From: Enterococcus crotali
Lineage (GTDB): Bacteria; Bacillota; Bacilli; Lactobacillales; Enterococcaceae
Length of the DNA stretch: 64,000 bases
Direction: 5' to 3'
NCBI RefSeq assembly: GCF_000633635.1
Contig: NZ_AYPQ01000002.1
Location: 299,643-363,642 of the forward strand
Position numbers and translations under genes: made by a program. The first letter of the stretch is position 1. Every line of letters starts with the position of its first letter. The notes under the pieces were generated by a model. That model was not told the origin of the DNA, did not search any database, and saw only the letters and a list, made by a program, of their open reading frames with translations. Positions 57,901 to 64,000 of the stretch are shown here, piece after piece.

Positions 57901-58548
57901 AGCATCCGCGTTGGATTCTATCAACTTTTGGCTAAAGGCTTCAACCATTTTGCGACCATTGACCAGTGAACTCTCAGCAGTTGGTGCAACACTTTGCCTT
58001 TTCATAGAACCAGACCAGTCCAAGATAAACATCACATCAATTTTTTCTCCAGCCTCTAATCCCATATTAGAAATCACATATTCCAAACTATATTTTCCAG
58101 AATCATCTGGATAATTATTTAGTGAAACATAGCTAGCTTTGTTTTTCGTTCCAGCCAATTCCAGCCCTCGAACAGTTTGGATCAATTGTTCTCTTGATAA
58201 GTTTGCACTAACGTCATCCGTAGTTGATACGTTACTACTGACTTTATATACCTTATCAAGTGCTGAAAGTGACCCTTCGGACCAAGTCGCATTGTCTTTA
58301 TAGGGACGAGTGGAATCAGAACCTTTTGAAGATATCAACAGGCTATTGACTGATTGATTAGCTTCTGACAATGTTCCTGCAGTCCAAGTTGAATAGTTTG
58401 AGGTAGTAATATTAGCTGCTGCCTTTACCGGTTGCTCTTTTGCAGAGAAACTGTACGTAAAAAAGCTAACAATTAACGCGAGACACATAAAAAGTGAAAA
58501 CCCTATTTTAAACTGTTTCATCTTTTCATTTCTTTTTTTGTTTTTCAT
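54970..58548 (-). CDS. Giant surface protein: vWA domain, five MucBP-like repeats, WxL-like tail (locus B)
   Basis: 1192 residues. The start at 58548 has AAAGGGGG 9 bases upstream. The signal peptide ends near SFSAKEQPVKA. A von Willebrand A domain (~170-420) has an intact MIDAS start, DWSGS at 177-181. Five MucBP-like repeats (~650-1000) recur with the pattern VxVEYWxxxTNxKI ... YYT. The C-terminal domain has QWELTATL (first W-x-L) and YDCRILYTLTEAK, with Tyr where the second Trp is expected. The locus A giant protein has no vWA domain, so the tips differ while the assembly genes are kept. It is probably an adhesin with metal-dependent ligand binding. Confidence 0.88.
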   Translation of the reverse strand: MKNKKRNEKMKQFKIGFSLFMCLALIVSFFTYSFSAKEQPVKAAANITTSNYSTWTAGTLSEANQSVNSLLISSKGSDSTRPYKDNATWSEGSLSALDKVYKVSSNVSTTDDVSANLSREQLIQTVRGLELAGTKNKASYVSLNNYPDDSGKYSLEYVISNMGLEAGEKIDVMFILDWSGSMKRQSVAPTAESSLVNGRKMVEAFSQKLIESNADARIRLIAHNQANNNTFDSELLPGYLPRNGIQKDSGFFQIDDNKQYLQTIQNMYTMNPQYENDSIPWVIKSVTDLVKKEGEGKVRSDATPVMIVLSDFQLNIGGTSQYAVLKQYEDSLKAYNSGFSGRVPAFIAAAYYNMYHTPGMGGSGVIGGITDVQEATIKGINPDWSAVHINESNYTTAEARLKAAIDTGVGYLPWNANLKTNAFKFTEYNSTEDEFVSLDAKNLAFKGLGDGEGTFNMNVDTAQYSNPKKGDMAQATTTATASTDKESANFSPTSKLFLPITDAAVELYKYNGSGSPTSASNYSLADTVVSNNYNAYGGTSYSKQSSILTSIDYLDSTKKTLTKQNAFDALKQGLGETEFNKLDFIQAGSLNADSLTVQFDSSKNVYKVYAESKTTESTITVEHWIKGGAKISTTVQPDLPQKGEIGALANITPTSIPGYTYVDSDSEPLGSVTYGTTNKTVKLYYTENPKTTMMTVKYMLDGTSTEIISSKSVEGTIGEAITETQLDKGAVGTGYTFVKQTPTPAIFGTNTEVILYYTKDKVMGKVTVEYWDSDTNTKISGVSDEILEGEVGSAVKYTQKDIPKYEFDKAKSDAMPTTFTEGNVTVRQYYARVYTITIEYWDAGTNAKIASETNSIFIGKKDTSLTYSPKEIDGYIYDSVRSDKLPSTITGDATYRAYYNKAGKVIVEYWNSDINQKITEEQSEELQGVIGEKADVKVKVLSRYKFDAARSDSIDNVTFKEGTTTIRLYYTQYIDLTITFKQLSPENELATVVVKAKIGETIHLENDFSEVKDKLAELEGLYRLSSRPPDYDAYVVPNDDANLIYFFDGTLFLSSAPATLEFGSNHQIMNFGDYESDRPAYDQPLTVTDTRDKLTQWELTATLTTEMHSRKDTSFVLKDALYYNDGSTTKPLSKDSSTMILKSKHVKQGDFDVSETEWKNKSNGFVFKLSKDQFRKIDDYDCRILYTLTEAK

Positions 58549-58602
58549 TTTTCATTTCACCCCCTTTCAAATAGTACATTTATGACTCTTAGCTTAGAGG
58601 TA

Positions 58603-59304
58603 TTATTCACAAATCATATAACCAACGGAACGAACTGTTTTGATGTAATTTGGATTTAATGAATATTCTTCAAGTTTTTTACGAATATGAAAAACTACAT
58701 TCGATACACGATACTTTTCATCATCATATGATTTCCCCCAAACCTTCCTATATAACTCTTCATATGAAAAGGCAATGCCGGGATTACTTAAAAGCAATTT
58801 AAATAGTTTATACTCTGTTCTAGTAAGGGGGACTTCCTCGCCTAATGTGATAATGCTTAGATTTTTTTCATTTAATTCTGCTACAATCTCGTTTTGCTCT
58901 GTCGTTTTCTCTTCTTCTATTGATTGTGTTTCATACATTTTCTTTCTATTTAATGCATTTTTTACGATCAATTGTAATTCTTTGGGCGAGCATTCTGTGC
59001 TGATATTTCCATCAGCTCCTAGTTGTAGGTAGACAACTCGTTTCTTTTCATCATGCTTTTTCGATACGACCCACACAAATGATTCTGAGTTCATCTTGAT
59101 TTCAATGATAAATTGGCAAATTTCAGCCACCACAGAATCCACATTATCCGTGAAAATCAATACAGCATCTTTTTTTTTAAGATCTCTGGATAACTCCTCT
59201 GGCTCTATATTGGAAGCCTTAAATGAGTTAAAACCCCCTTCTTCTATGTATCTGTCTAATTCTACTTCTGGAAGCCCAGTATTAATTACTCCTATGTTAT
59301 ACAT
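58603..59304 (-). CDS. Winged-helix (OmpR-type) regulator of locus B
   Basis: 233 residues. The C-terminal winged helix is clear (LTRTEYKLFKLLLSNPGIAFSYEELYRKVWG ... RVSNVVFHIRKKLE ... YIKTVRSVGYM). The N-terminal receiver-like half lacks an evident phospho-acceptor Asp (DAVLIFTDN). No kinase gene is nearby. AGGAGG precedes the ATG. It lies 54 bases upstream of the giant gene and may share its transcript. It pairs with the regulator at 32607. Confidence 0.8.
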   Translation of the reverse strand: MYNIGVINTGLPEVELDRYIEEGGFNSFKASNIEPEELSRDLKKKDAVLIFTDNVDSVVAEICQFIIEIKMNSESFVWVVSKKHDEKKRVVYLQLGADGNISTECSPKELQLIVKNALNRKKMYETQSIEEEKTTEQNEIVAELNEKNLSIITLGEEVPLTRTEYKLFKLLLSNPGIAFSYEELYRKVWGKSYDDEKYRVSNVVFHIRKKLEEYSLNPNYIKTVRSVGYMICE

Positions 59305-59424
59305 GTTTACCTCCTATATTCTCTTTGGCCTAGCTGCATCCACATTCATCAATCTACTTTTCACATCATTTCCTTTTTGATGATCTTACGAGTCGAATAT
59401 TTGGCTTCCCGCCCTATACGCTTT

Positions 59425-59454
59425 ATAATATTTTCTATAAAGAAGATATGGCAA
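59425..59454 (-). promoter_or_regulatory. Probable promoter of the locus B regulator
   Basis: On the minus strand TTGCCA (59449-59454) and TATTAT (59425-59430) are 18 bases apart. It lies outside the inverted repeats and points to the regulator start ~120 bases away. Confidence 0.5.
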
Positions 59455-59499
59455 CTCTTCTTTTTTCTAACTAACTGTATATTTATTTTTTTGTTATAA

Positions 59500-59525
59500 T
59501 TTCTTATTTCTATCACAAATAAGAA
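59500..59525. repeat. Left inverted repeat flanking the recombinase gene
   Basis: TTTCTTATTTCTATCACAAA followed by TAAGAA. Its reverse complement recurs at 60986-61011 with one difference in 26 bases. Confidence 0.9.
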
Positions 59526-59604
59526 AAAAATCTTCTTCTTCTTACTAGATGCTCCTCTTCGAAATTCGTGACCACGAAGGTGACGGCTTATTTGTGCAAA
59601 AATT

Positions 59605-59627
59605 AAATGCTCAGTTACTGAGCATTT
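59605..59627 (-). terminator. Terminator overlapping the recombinase stop codon
   Basis: AAATGCTCAG pairs perfectly with CTGAGCATTT around the stop codon TAA as loop. On the minus strand a T5 tract follows shortly. Confidence 0.75.
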
Positions 59628-60733
59628 AAAAATAAATTGTCAATTGTAGCAATTGCGGCTTGTCGGTTTTCTAATAAAGAATCTGCGTATGTATCTAATG
59701 TCAATTTCGTTGAATGATGCCCAAGTATTTGACTTAGACTGGCAATATCAACTCCCTGTTCTATACAACGTGTGGCAAACGTATGTCGTAATGAGTGGAA
59801 ACGAATTTCTGGAAATCCTAGTTTATTGGTAATTTTTTTGAATCGATAATTGATTGTTCGCGGTTCTGTTAGTCCGCCATTACATGAAATAACGTAGTCC
59901 GTAGACGAATATTTTTTCTTTTCTAATAGATAATTTGATAAATTATTTGCTAACGGAATAATTCTTTCAGAATTGTTGGACTTAGGCGTTCCAGCAATAA
60001 CTTCGGTCTTTTTTACCGTTGTGTGTTCGTTGGTTATTCTTGTAATCGTTCTCTTGACATGAATGGTCTTTTTCTCAAAGTCGATGTCTTCCCACTTCAA
60101 ACCACTGATTTCTCCGATCCTCATTCCTGAATATAGCGCTAAAATGATTGGTGAACATTCTTTTTCCTGTAGCGCAACCAACTCGATTTTTCTTTGATCT
60201 GTCAGGGAAAGTGAGGCGATTTTTTTTGTTGTTGTTTTTGGTAAAACTATGCTGTTACATGGATTTTCGTTTAAGTAATTTTGCTTAACAGCTACATTTA
60301 ATGCATTTTTCAAAATATTAAAGACATTTCGGATCGTTCCTGAAGCAAATTTTTGCTGTGCTAGCTGATAAACCCAGGCTTGGATATTTTCTTGAGTTAT
60401 TTTTTGCAGCTTGATAGAACCAATTGTTGGGATAATGTGGCGCTTGATCAAGCGGACATAGTTTGAATAGGTAGTTGGTTTGACCGTATATTTCATTGTT
60501 GAGAGCATCCAATTACCAATAAAATTTTCGATCGTTCCATGATAACTAGTGATAGAATAATCGCTTACTAGATACTTGGCTTTTACCACCGTTAGCTTGT
60601 CTTTTACTTCAGAATAATGTCTTCCATATATATAGCCATAAACAATTTTATTTTTAGGTGTCCGCTCTTTAATATATCGACCTTCCCAGCGACCATCCTT
60701 ACGTTTATAAATATTTTCTCCTTTTTTCACCAT
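59615..60733 (-). CDS. Tyrosine recombinase (phage-integrase family) between inverted repeats
   Basis: 372 residues from the ATG at 60733, with AAAGGA ~10 bases upstream. In-frame starts further up to 60844 would add a basic tail through a hairpin and are less likely. The N-terminus (NIYKRKDGRWEGRYIKERT) is an AP2-like arm-binding domain as in Tn916-type integrases. A SAM-like core-binding domain follows (~65-155). Catalytic residues are Arg205 (SGMRIGE), His313 and Arg316 (HSLRHTF), His339 (LGHH) and Tyr349 (TLDTYAD), all present. No excisionase or element cargo adjoins. Inverted rather than direct repeats flank the gene, which fits DNA inversion better than excision. Confidence 0.9.
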   Translation of the reverse strand: MVKKGENIYKRKDGRWEGRYIKERTPKNKIVYGYIYGRHYSEVKDKLTVVKAKYLVSDYSITSYHGTIENFIGNWMLSTMKYTVKPTTYSNYVRLIKRHIIPTIGSIKLQKITQENIQAWVYQLAQQKFASGTIRNVFNILKNALNVAVKQNYLNENPCNSIVLPKTTTKKIASLSLTDQRKIELVALQEKECSPIILALYSGMRIGEISGLKWEDIDFEKKTIHVKRTITRITNEHTTVKKTEVIAGTPKSNNSERIIPLANNLSNYLLEKKKYSSTDYVISCNGGLTEPRTINYRFKKITNKLGFPEIRFHSLRHTFATRCIEQGVDIASLSQILGHHSTKLTLDTYADSLLENRQAAIATIDNLFLNAQ

Positions 60734-60842
60734 AATTAACTTATCCTTTGCTTTGAATTTTTTGACGATTTTTTTGACGGCTAAAACAGTAAATAGTCTG
60801 TAAATCCAAGCTTTCTTGTAAAAAATCAAATATATTTTTGTC

Positions 60843-60886
60843 ATTTATCTCACTTTTTTTAATTTTTCCGCAAAAAAATGAGATAA
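60843..60886. repeat. Inverted repeat upstream of the recombinase gene
   Basis: TTTATCTCA and TGAGATAAA with flanking T and A runs form ~16-bp arms around an 11-base spacer. There is no proper T tail on either strand. It may be a recombinase or regulator binding site. Confidence 0.5.
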
Positions 60887-60893
60887 AACTCTA

Positions 60894-60922
60894 TTGACTT
60901 TAAATTTCAGCTCAGTTAATAT
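60894..60922 (+). promoter_or_regulatory. Near-consensus promoter inside the inverted-repeat segment, pointing out
   Basis: TTGACT (60894-60899) and TAATAT (60917-60922) are 17 bases apart. It points right, across the right repeat. Transcription would reach the terminator at 61112-61144, giving an RNA of ~215 bases with no convincing reading frame. Confidence 0.55.
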
Positions 60923-60985
60923 GAATCTACAATTAATTTACAAATACAAAAACGTATTTCTTCTCTAATAATTCATTTTTTTATA

Positions 60986-61011
60986 TTCTTGTTTGTGATA
61001 GAAATAAGAAA
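60986..61011. repeat. Right inverted repeat flanking the recombinase gene
   Basis: TTCTT-G-TTTGTGATAGAAATAAGAAA is the reverse complement of the left repeat with one mismatch. The enclosed segment, repeats included, is 1512 bp. Confidence 0.9.
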
Positions 61012-61111
61012 TATATTTTTTTGTTCTTTATTATTTAAATTAAGTTTAACGTGATTTTTTATTGAGATTTGCTCATCATTTGTCTCATAAAAATCCCTTT
61101 TCTGACTACAT

Positions 61112-61144
61112 AGCATTTATCCTTCAATGGATAAATGCTTTTTT
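61112..61144 (+). terminator. Terminator upstream of the third Mga gene
   Basis: AGCATTTATCC pairs perfectly with GGATAAATGCT around a 6-base loop, followed by T6. It would stop transcripts coming out of the recombinase segment before the Mga gene. Confidence 0.85.
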
Positions 61145-61157
61145 CAGTTCTGATTCG

Positions 61158-61186
61158 TTGAGAAAAAAGAGATTTTGCATTATTAT
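61158..61186 (+). promoter_or_regulatory. Promoter of the third Mga gene
   Basis: TTGAGA (61158-61163) and TATTAT (61181-61186) are 17 bases apart. They lie just after the terminator and 28 bases before the start codon. Confidence 0.65.
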
Positions 61187-61213
61187 GTCAGCAATGAAAG
61201 AGAGGGATTTCCC

Positions 61214-62733
61214 ATGCTTAGTTTTGATATTTTTGACGCAGAAACAGGCAAAAATTGCAATTGCTTTACTTACTTTATAAAAAAGAAGACTGGTATTCTA
61301 TGGATGAGTTAGTATTCGATAGTCATTTAGAGCGAAAGTCTGTTCTTAAATATACAAAAGAATTAGCAAATGATATTGTAGAAGTCGAATCTGCTCAGAT
61401 CAACTTTTCAAAAGGCAAAGGGGTTTGTTTTACTGGTGGGCAAATAGGTTATCTCGAAACAGTTCCTATTATTACTGAACAGTCAATAGCATTATCATTA
61501 ATGAAAGAACTATTTTTCCAGACAAATTTGTCTTTGGATTATTTCCTTCAAAAGTACTTTGTCAGTGAAAGTACAATTCGTCGAAGAGTACAACAATTTA
61601 ATCTATTACTAAAAAAATATGGATTGAAGATAAAATCAGTTAATCGGGAGTTAAGCGTGGAGGGCAACGAGATACAATTTCGGTATCTCAGCTATATCTT
61701 GTTTTGGAATATCTATCGTGGAATGTCCTGGCCGTTTCCGACTATCGATCAACAAAAAATCATTAGATTCATCGAAACTGAAATGAGACCTTATTCTCCT
61801 ATTAAAGATGTGACCGTTGCAAGCTGGAGCTATATGATTGCAATCAATCTTTATCGTTACAATCATAAAAAGCCACTAACCAACGAAGATCTGCCTAGCT
61901 TTGCTCATCAACTGAATCAAGAAGCTCTTACACAAGCAGGGATAAATGATTCGATCTTGTTCTCGATACAGCAAAGCTTTCATTTATCTACTCCAGAAGC
62001 AGATTTTATTTGTTTATTATTTCAGATACGGTCTAGCTTTCTTTTAATTCCAACAGTGTCAAAACGTCTGTTGGCTGTTCACAAGTCGTTGAATACCTCT
62101 GTTTATCAAATGTATCAAGTATTCCTAAAAGTTATCCAACCAGACTTGTCTGCTATTGATGAAGAAACAAAAATTGCTTATCACAGCGTGCTTTTCGTAG
62201 GCTTTTTGACCGATCTTTTATTTCCAAATTTCGCAACTACATTATCTGGTTATGATTACACTAGGTATTTAAAACAACACTATCCTTTTTTAAGAGCAGC
62301 TATGGTTGAGAAATTTCGAGAAATGCAAAAGTATTTCCCCGCTGTGTCTTTTTCAAATGAGGAAATGCTTGTTGCGCGTTTTTGTGAAGCACATGCCCTT
62401 ATCAAAAGCCCGACAATCTATTCACCTCCTATCTATATACAGATGGAAACGGATCTACCTGTGATCATGGAAAGGATTATCGCCCAACAATTAGAATCCT
62501 TTTTGCAGCCTTTTTATAATATCTCTTTCGTGTCGTCTACCGCTCAACTAGAAGAAGTGAACATTGATTTGATTATTGCTTCTACAACATCTTCACTCCT
62601 AAAAAAAAGAGCACAAAATATACCTATTGTTTATATAAATCCCGGCTTTACCCCAAGTGATGTTTTCACTATTATTGCTGTCATCGAAAATGAATTGAAG
62701 ATCCGAAAGAGTTCCATAGAAAAAAGAACCTAA
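61214..62733 (+). CDS. Mga-type transcriptional regulator (next to locus B), frameshift near the start
   Basis: The ATG at 61214 follows GAGAGGGA and reads MLSFDIFDAETGK, then goes out of frame. One extra A in the A5 run at 61250-61254 joins it to KLQLLYLLYKKEDWYSMDEL and gives 506 residues. Downstream, the Mga HTH is seen (LSLDYFLQKYFVSESTIRRRVQQFNLLL), then RYLSYILFWNIYRGMSWPF, closely like the Mga gene beside locus A, and an EIIB-like C-terminus (SFVSSTAQLEEVNIDLIIAST). It diverges from the locus B regulator, with the recombinase segment between. It probably takes part in locus B control. Translation from an internal TTG at 61255 would give 492 residues. Confidence 0.8.
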
Positions 62734-62766
62734 TTCACTTTTTAGCGAATCAGGTTCTTTTTTATT
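62721..62766 (+). terminator. Terminator of the third Mga gene
   Basis: A GAACCTAATTC arm at 62726-62736 pairs with GAATCAGGTTC at 62747-62757 with one mismatch. A and T runs extend the stem and form the tail. It overlaps the stop codon. Confidence 0.8.
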
Positions 62767-62769
62767 TAT

Positions 62770-63055
62770 ATGTCTATGGATATTTTGCGTAAAGGTGAAC
62801 GTCATTCTCCAATTTTTAAATGGGCAGACGAAACCACACATATGGTATTAGGTACTTCTGCACGCAAAACCTTTAATACGTCGGGATTGATTGCTTCTTA
62901 TTTAATGATTCCCGATCCTGAGCTACGGGAACAATTTTTATGTATACTGAAAAATTGCGATGGTCTTTCTTCTACAAGTATTTCAGAAATGGACAGTACG
63001 ATTACAGCTTATAACGACTGTCAGCAGTGATTGAACCAATTCGATGTCGACACAA
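62770..63055 (+). pseudogene. PatB/MalY-type aminotransferase fragment
   Basis: The frame reads MDILRKGERHSPIFKW ... GTSARKTFNTSGLIASYLMIPDPELREQF ... STITAYNDCQQ, then TGA, then LNQFDVD. This matches the central part of pyridoxal-phosphate C-S lyases (cystathionine beta-lyase, PatB/MalY), with the PLP Lys in RKTFN. The TGA probably replaces Trp. The N-terminal ~220 and C-terminal ~90 residues are missing. It is a remnant, not a gene. Confidence 0.7.
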
Positions 63056-63057
63056 GA

Positions 63058-63196
63058 AACTTTTTCATGGGATAAACGATTGAGGGTATCCATTTTTGCT
63101 TGACTGAGTTTGATCATAGTAGCAGCTCCTTTATGTCTTTTTGAGGAAAAACCTCTCTTACTTTCCAGTATACTCGCTGGTATTTAGAAAGACAAA
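63058..63196 (-). pseudogene. Orphan lacD promoter, leader and first ~20 codons
   Basis: The minus strand has AAAGGAG, then ATG and MIKLSQAKMDTLNRLSHEK, closely like the lacD start at 45030. It then leaves the family sequence. The upstream leader and promoter also match. The homologous stretch of ~140 bases is roughly 85-90% identical by eye to 44983-45120 and in the same orientation. The body of the gene is missing. Confidence 0.8.
63167..63195 (-). promoter_or_regulatory. Promoter of the orphan lacD fragment
   Basis: TTGTCT (63190-63195) and TATACT (63167-63172) on the minus strand, 17 bases apart, as at the intact lacD. Confidence 0.65.
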
Positions 63197-63222
63197 GAAG
63201 ATGATCTTTTAAAAGCTAAAAT

Positions 63223-63253
63223 AAAGCAGGCTATAAATTTCCTAGCCTGCTTT
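63223..63253 (-). terminator. Terminator of the right-edge lacD gene
   Basis: AAAGCAGGCTA pairs perfectly with TAGCCTGCTTT around a 9-base loop. It lies ~100 bases after the lacD stop and just before the orphan lacD promoter. Confidence 0.75.
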
Positions 63254-63349
63254 TGATTTTCTTTCTAATTATCCATTTTTATTGTATAGTAGATACAAAG
63301 CTGAGGTTGAGACAAACGTCGTTCAGGTTTGAGAGTTTGGACTAGCCGT

Positions 63350-64000
63350 TTATCTTATGCCTCGTTTTTTTTCGATTTTGTTATGCCAAGAAGTTGCTGT
63401 TGTTTGTAAGACTTTATTTAGTTCGCTGATATTCTGACGACCATCAGACATCAGCCATTCTCTTGCGGCGGTCTCTCCTTTTTTGACAAATGGTTCTACG
63501 CCATTTGCCCATGTTGCTCTTCCACATAAGACACCATTAAAAGTCGATTGTGCCTTAGCTGCAAATGTTAGTGTTTCTTGGAATAAGTTCGCGCTTACTC
63601 CAGCACTTAGAAAAATAAATGGTAAGTCCGTCGCTTGACTCTGCTCTTTAAAGTAATTCAACGCAGCTTCCTGTGTATAACAAACTTCTGTACCATAACC
63701 TTCTACATAATTCATATTAACCGGTACTTCCACTTTTAAAACATCTACATTATAACGGTCTTTTGAAAATTCTTTCATCATTTCATTTACTTTATGCGGT
63801 TTGACTTTAGCGAATTCAATTGAATTAGGATCAAGTCCATCCGCATCATACGATAACACTTCTAAGAAAAATGGCAAATCTTCAGCTAAACACTCTGAAC
63901 CAATTCTTTCAATAAAAATATGCTTTTGTTCATTTATCTCATCCGCTTCATCAATGTCATAATAAAGTAAAAACTTACAAGCATCAGCCCCTGCTTCTTT
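63350..64000 (-). CDS. lacD: Tagatose 1,6-bisphosphate aldolase paralogue, cut by the window edge
   Basis: The coding frame is open from the right edge to the stop at 63350 (~216 residues). It reads [83 protein letters not shown] and [16 protein letters not shown]. These are the class I LacD motifs, including the Schiff-base Lys region. The start lies beyond the window. It is a distinct paralogue of 44041-45030, so the strain has at least two tagatose-bisphosphate aldolases and a third partial copy. Confidence 0.9.
   Translation of the reverse strand, partial: KEAGADACKFLLYYDIDEADEINEQKHIFIERIGSECLAEDLPFFLEVLSYDADGLDPNSIEFAKVKPHKVNEMMKEFSKDRYNVDVLKVEVPVNMNYVEGYGTEVCYTQEAALNYFKEQSQATDLPFIFLSAGVSANLFQETLTFAAKAQSTFNGVLCGRATWANGVEPFVKKGETAAREWLMSDGRQNISELNKVLQTTATSWHNKIEKKRGIR

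Larger units (their letters stand above)
59305..59614. other. Intergenic region holding the left recombinase repeat and regulator promoter
   Basis: It contains the regulator's probable promoter (59425-59454), the left 26-base inverted repeat (59500-59525) and the terminator of the recombinase gene. No gene is supported. Confidence 0.55.

Noticed and set aside
59615-60733. Ordinary prophage or conjugative element with tRNA attachment site
   Set aside because: There is no tRNA, excisionase, phage structural or transfer gene nearby, and the flanking repeats are inverted rather than direct.
59615-60844. Recombinase start at 60844 (409 residues)
   Set aside because: The extra 37 residues are basic, unlike the family, and span half of a hairpin. 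The ATG at 60733 has a better ribosome site and gives the usual AP2-like start.
61062-61280. 72-codon plus-strand frame before the third Mga gene
   Set aside because: It runs through a strong terminator and over the Mga promoter, and overlaps the Mga start in another frame.

Overview
The window is low-GC Firmicute DNA and looks like an Enterococcus-type chromosome. It carries WxL surface proteins with their DUF916/DUF3324 partners, LPXTG proteins, several Mga-type regulators, a choloylglycine-hydrolase-family enzyme and LacD aldolases, and AGGAGG ribosome sites with TTG/GTG starts are common. The species cannot be named from sequence alone. No rRNA, tRNA, CRISPR array or intact insertion sequence was seen.

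Layout, left to right. 0.07-3.1 kb: a large WxL-like surface protein (locus C, whose neighbours lie off the left edge). 3.4-17.2 kb: a VOC protein, an ECF sigma/anti-sigma pair, an LPXTG adhesin with acidic repeats, a secreted M6 protease with BspA-type repeats, an orphan Rep_3 initiator, an SDR, a choloylglycine hydrolase, a YxeA protein, and an aldo/keto reductase-MerR-histidine phosphatase group. 17.5-33.3 kb: WxL locus A. 33.5-39.8 kb: two Mga-type regulators, a WYL regulator, DUF1456, and debris including an IS30 fragment inside a VOC gene. 40-45 kb: OppA, M42 peptidase, alanine dehydrogenase and LacD. 45.5-59.3 kb: WxL locus B. 59.5-61.0 kb: a tyrosine recombinase gene between 26-bp inverted repeats. 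61.2-64 kb: a third Mga-type regulator, gene remnants and a second lacD.

The main feature is the pair of loci A and B, which share one gene order. In transcription order this is: winged-helix regulator, giant surface protein with a WxL-like tail, small LPXTG protein, two WxL proteins, DUF916/DUF3324 protein, a two-TM protein of unknown function, a signal peptidase homologue lacking the catalytic Lys, a canonical signal peptidase, YfhO, and two lipoproteins. Locus A adds a GT-C-like membrane protein at its end. Each regulator faces a divergent Mga-type gene. I infer a surface-complex assembly system with its own signal processing and possibly its own glycosylation. Locus B also lies between direct repeats of the lacD promoter and start, about 18 kb apart, and the recombinase cassette sits in its divergent regulatory region.

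Seven genes are broken by nine single-base deletions. In every case one added base, usually in a short homopolymer, restores a full-length protein. This looks more like uncorrected indels in the assembly than gene decay, so I describe these genes as whole genes with a frameshift.
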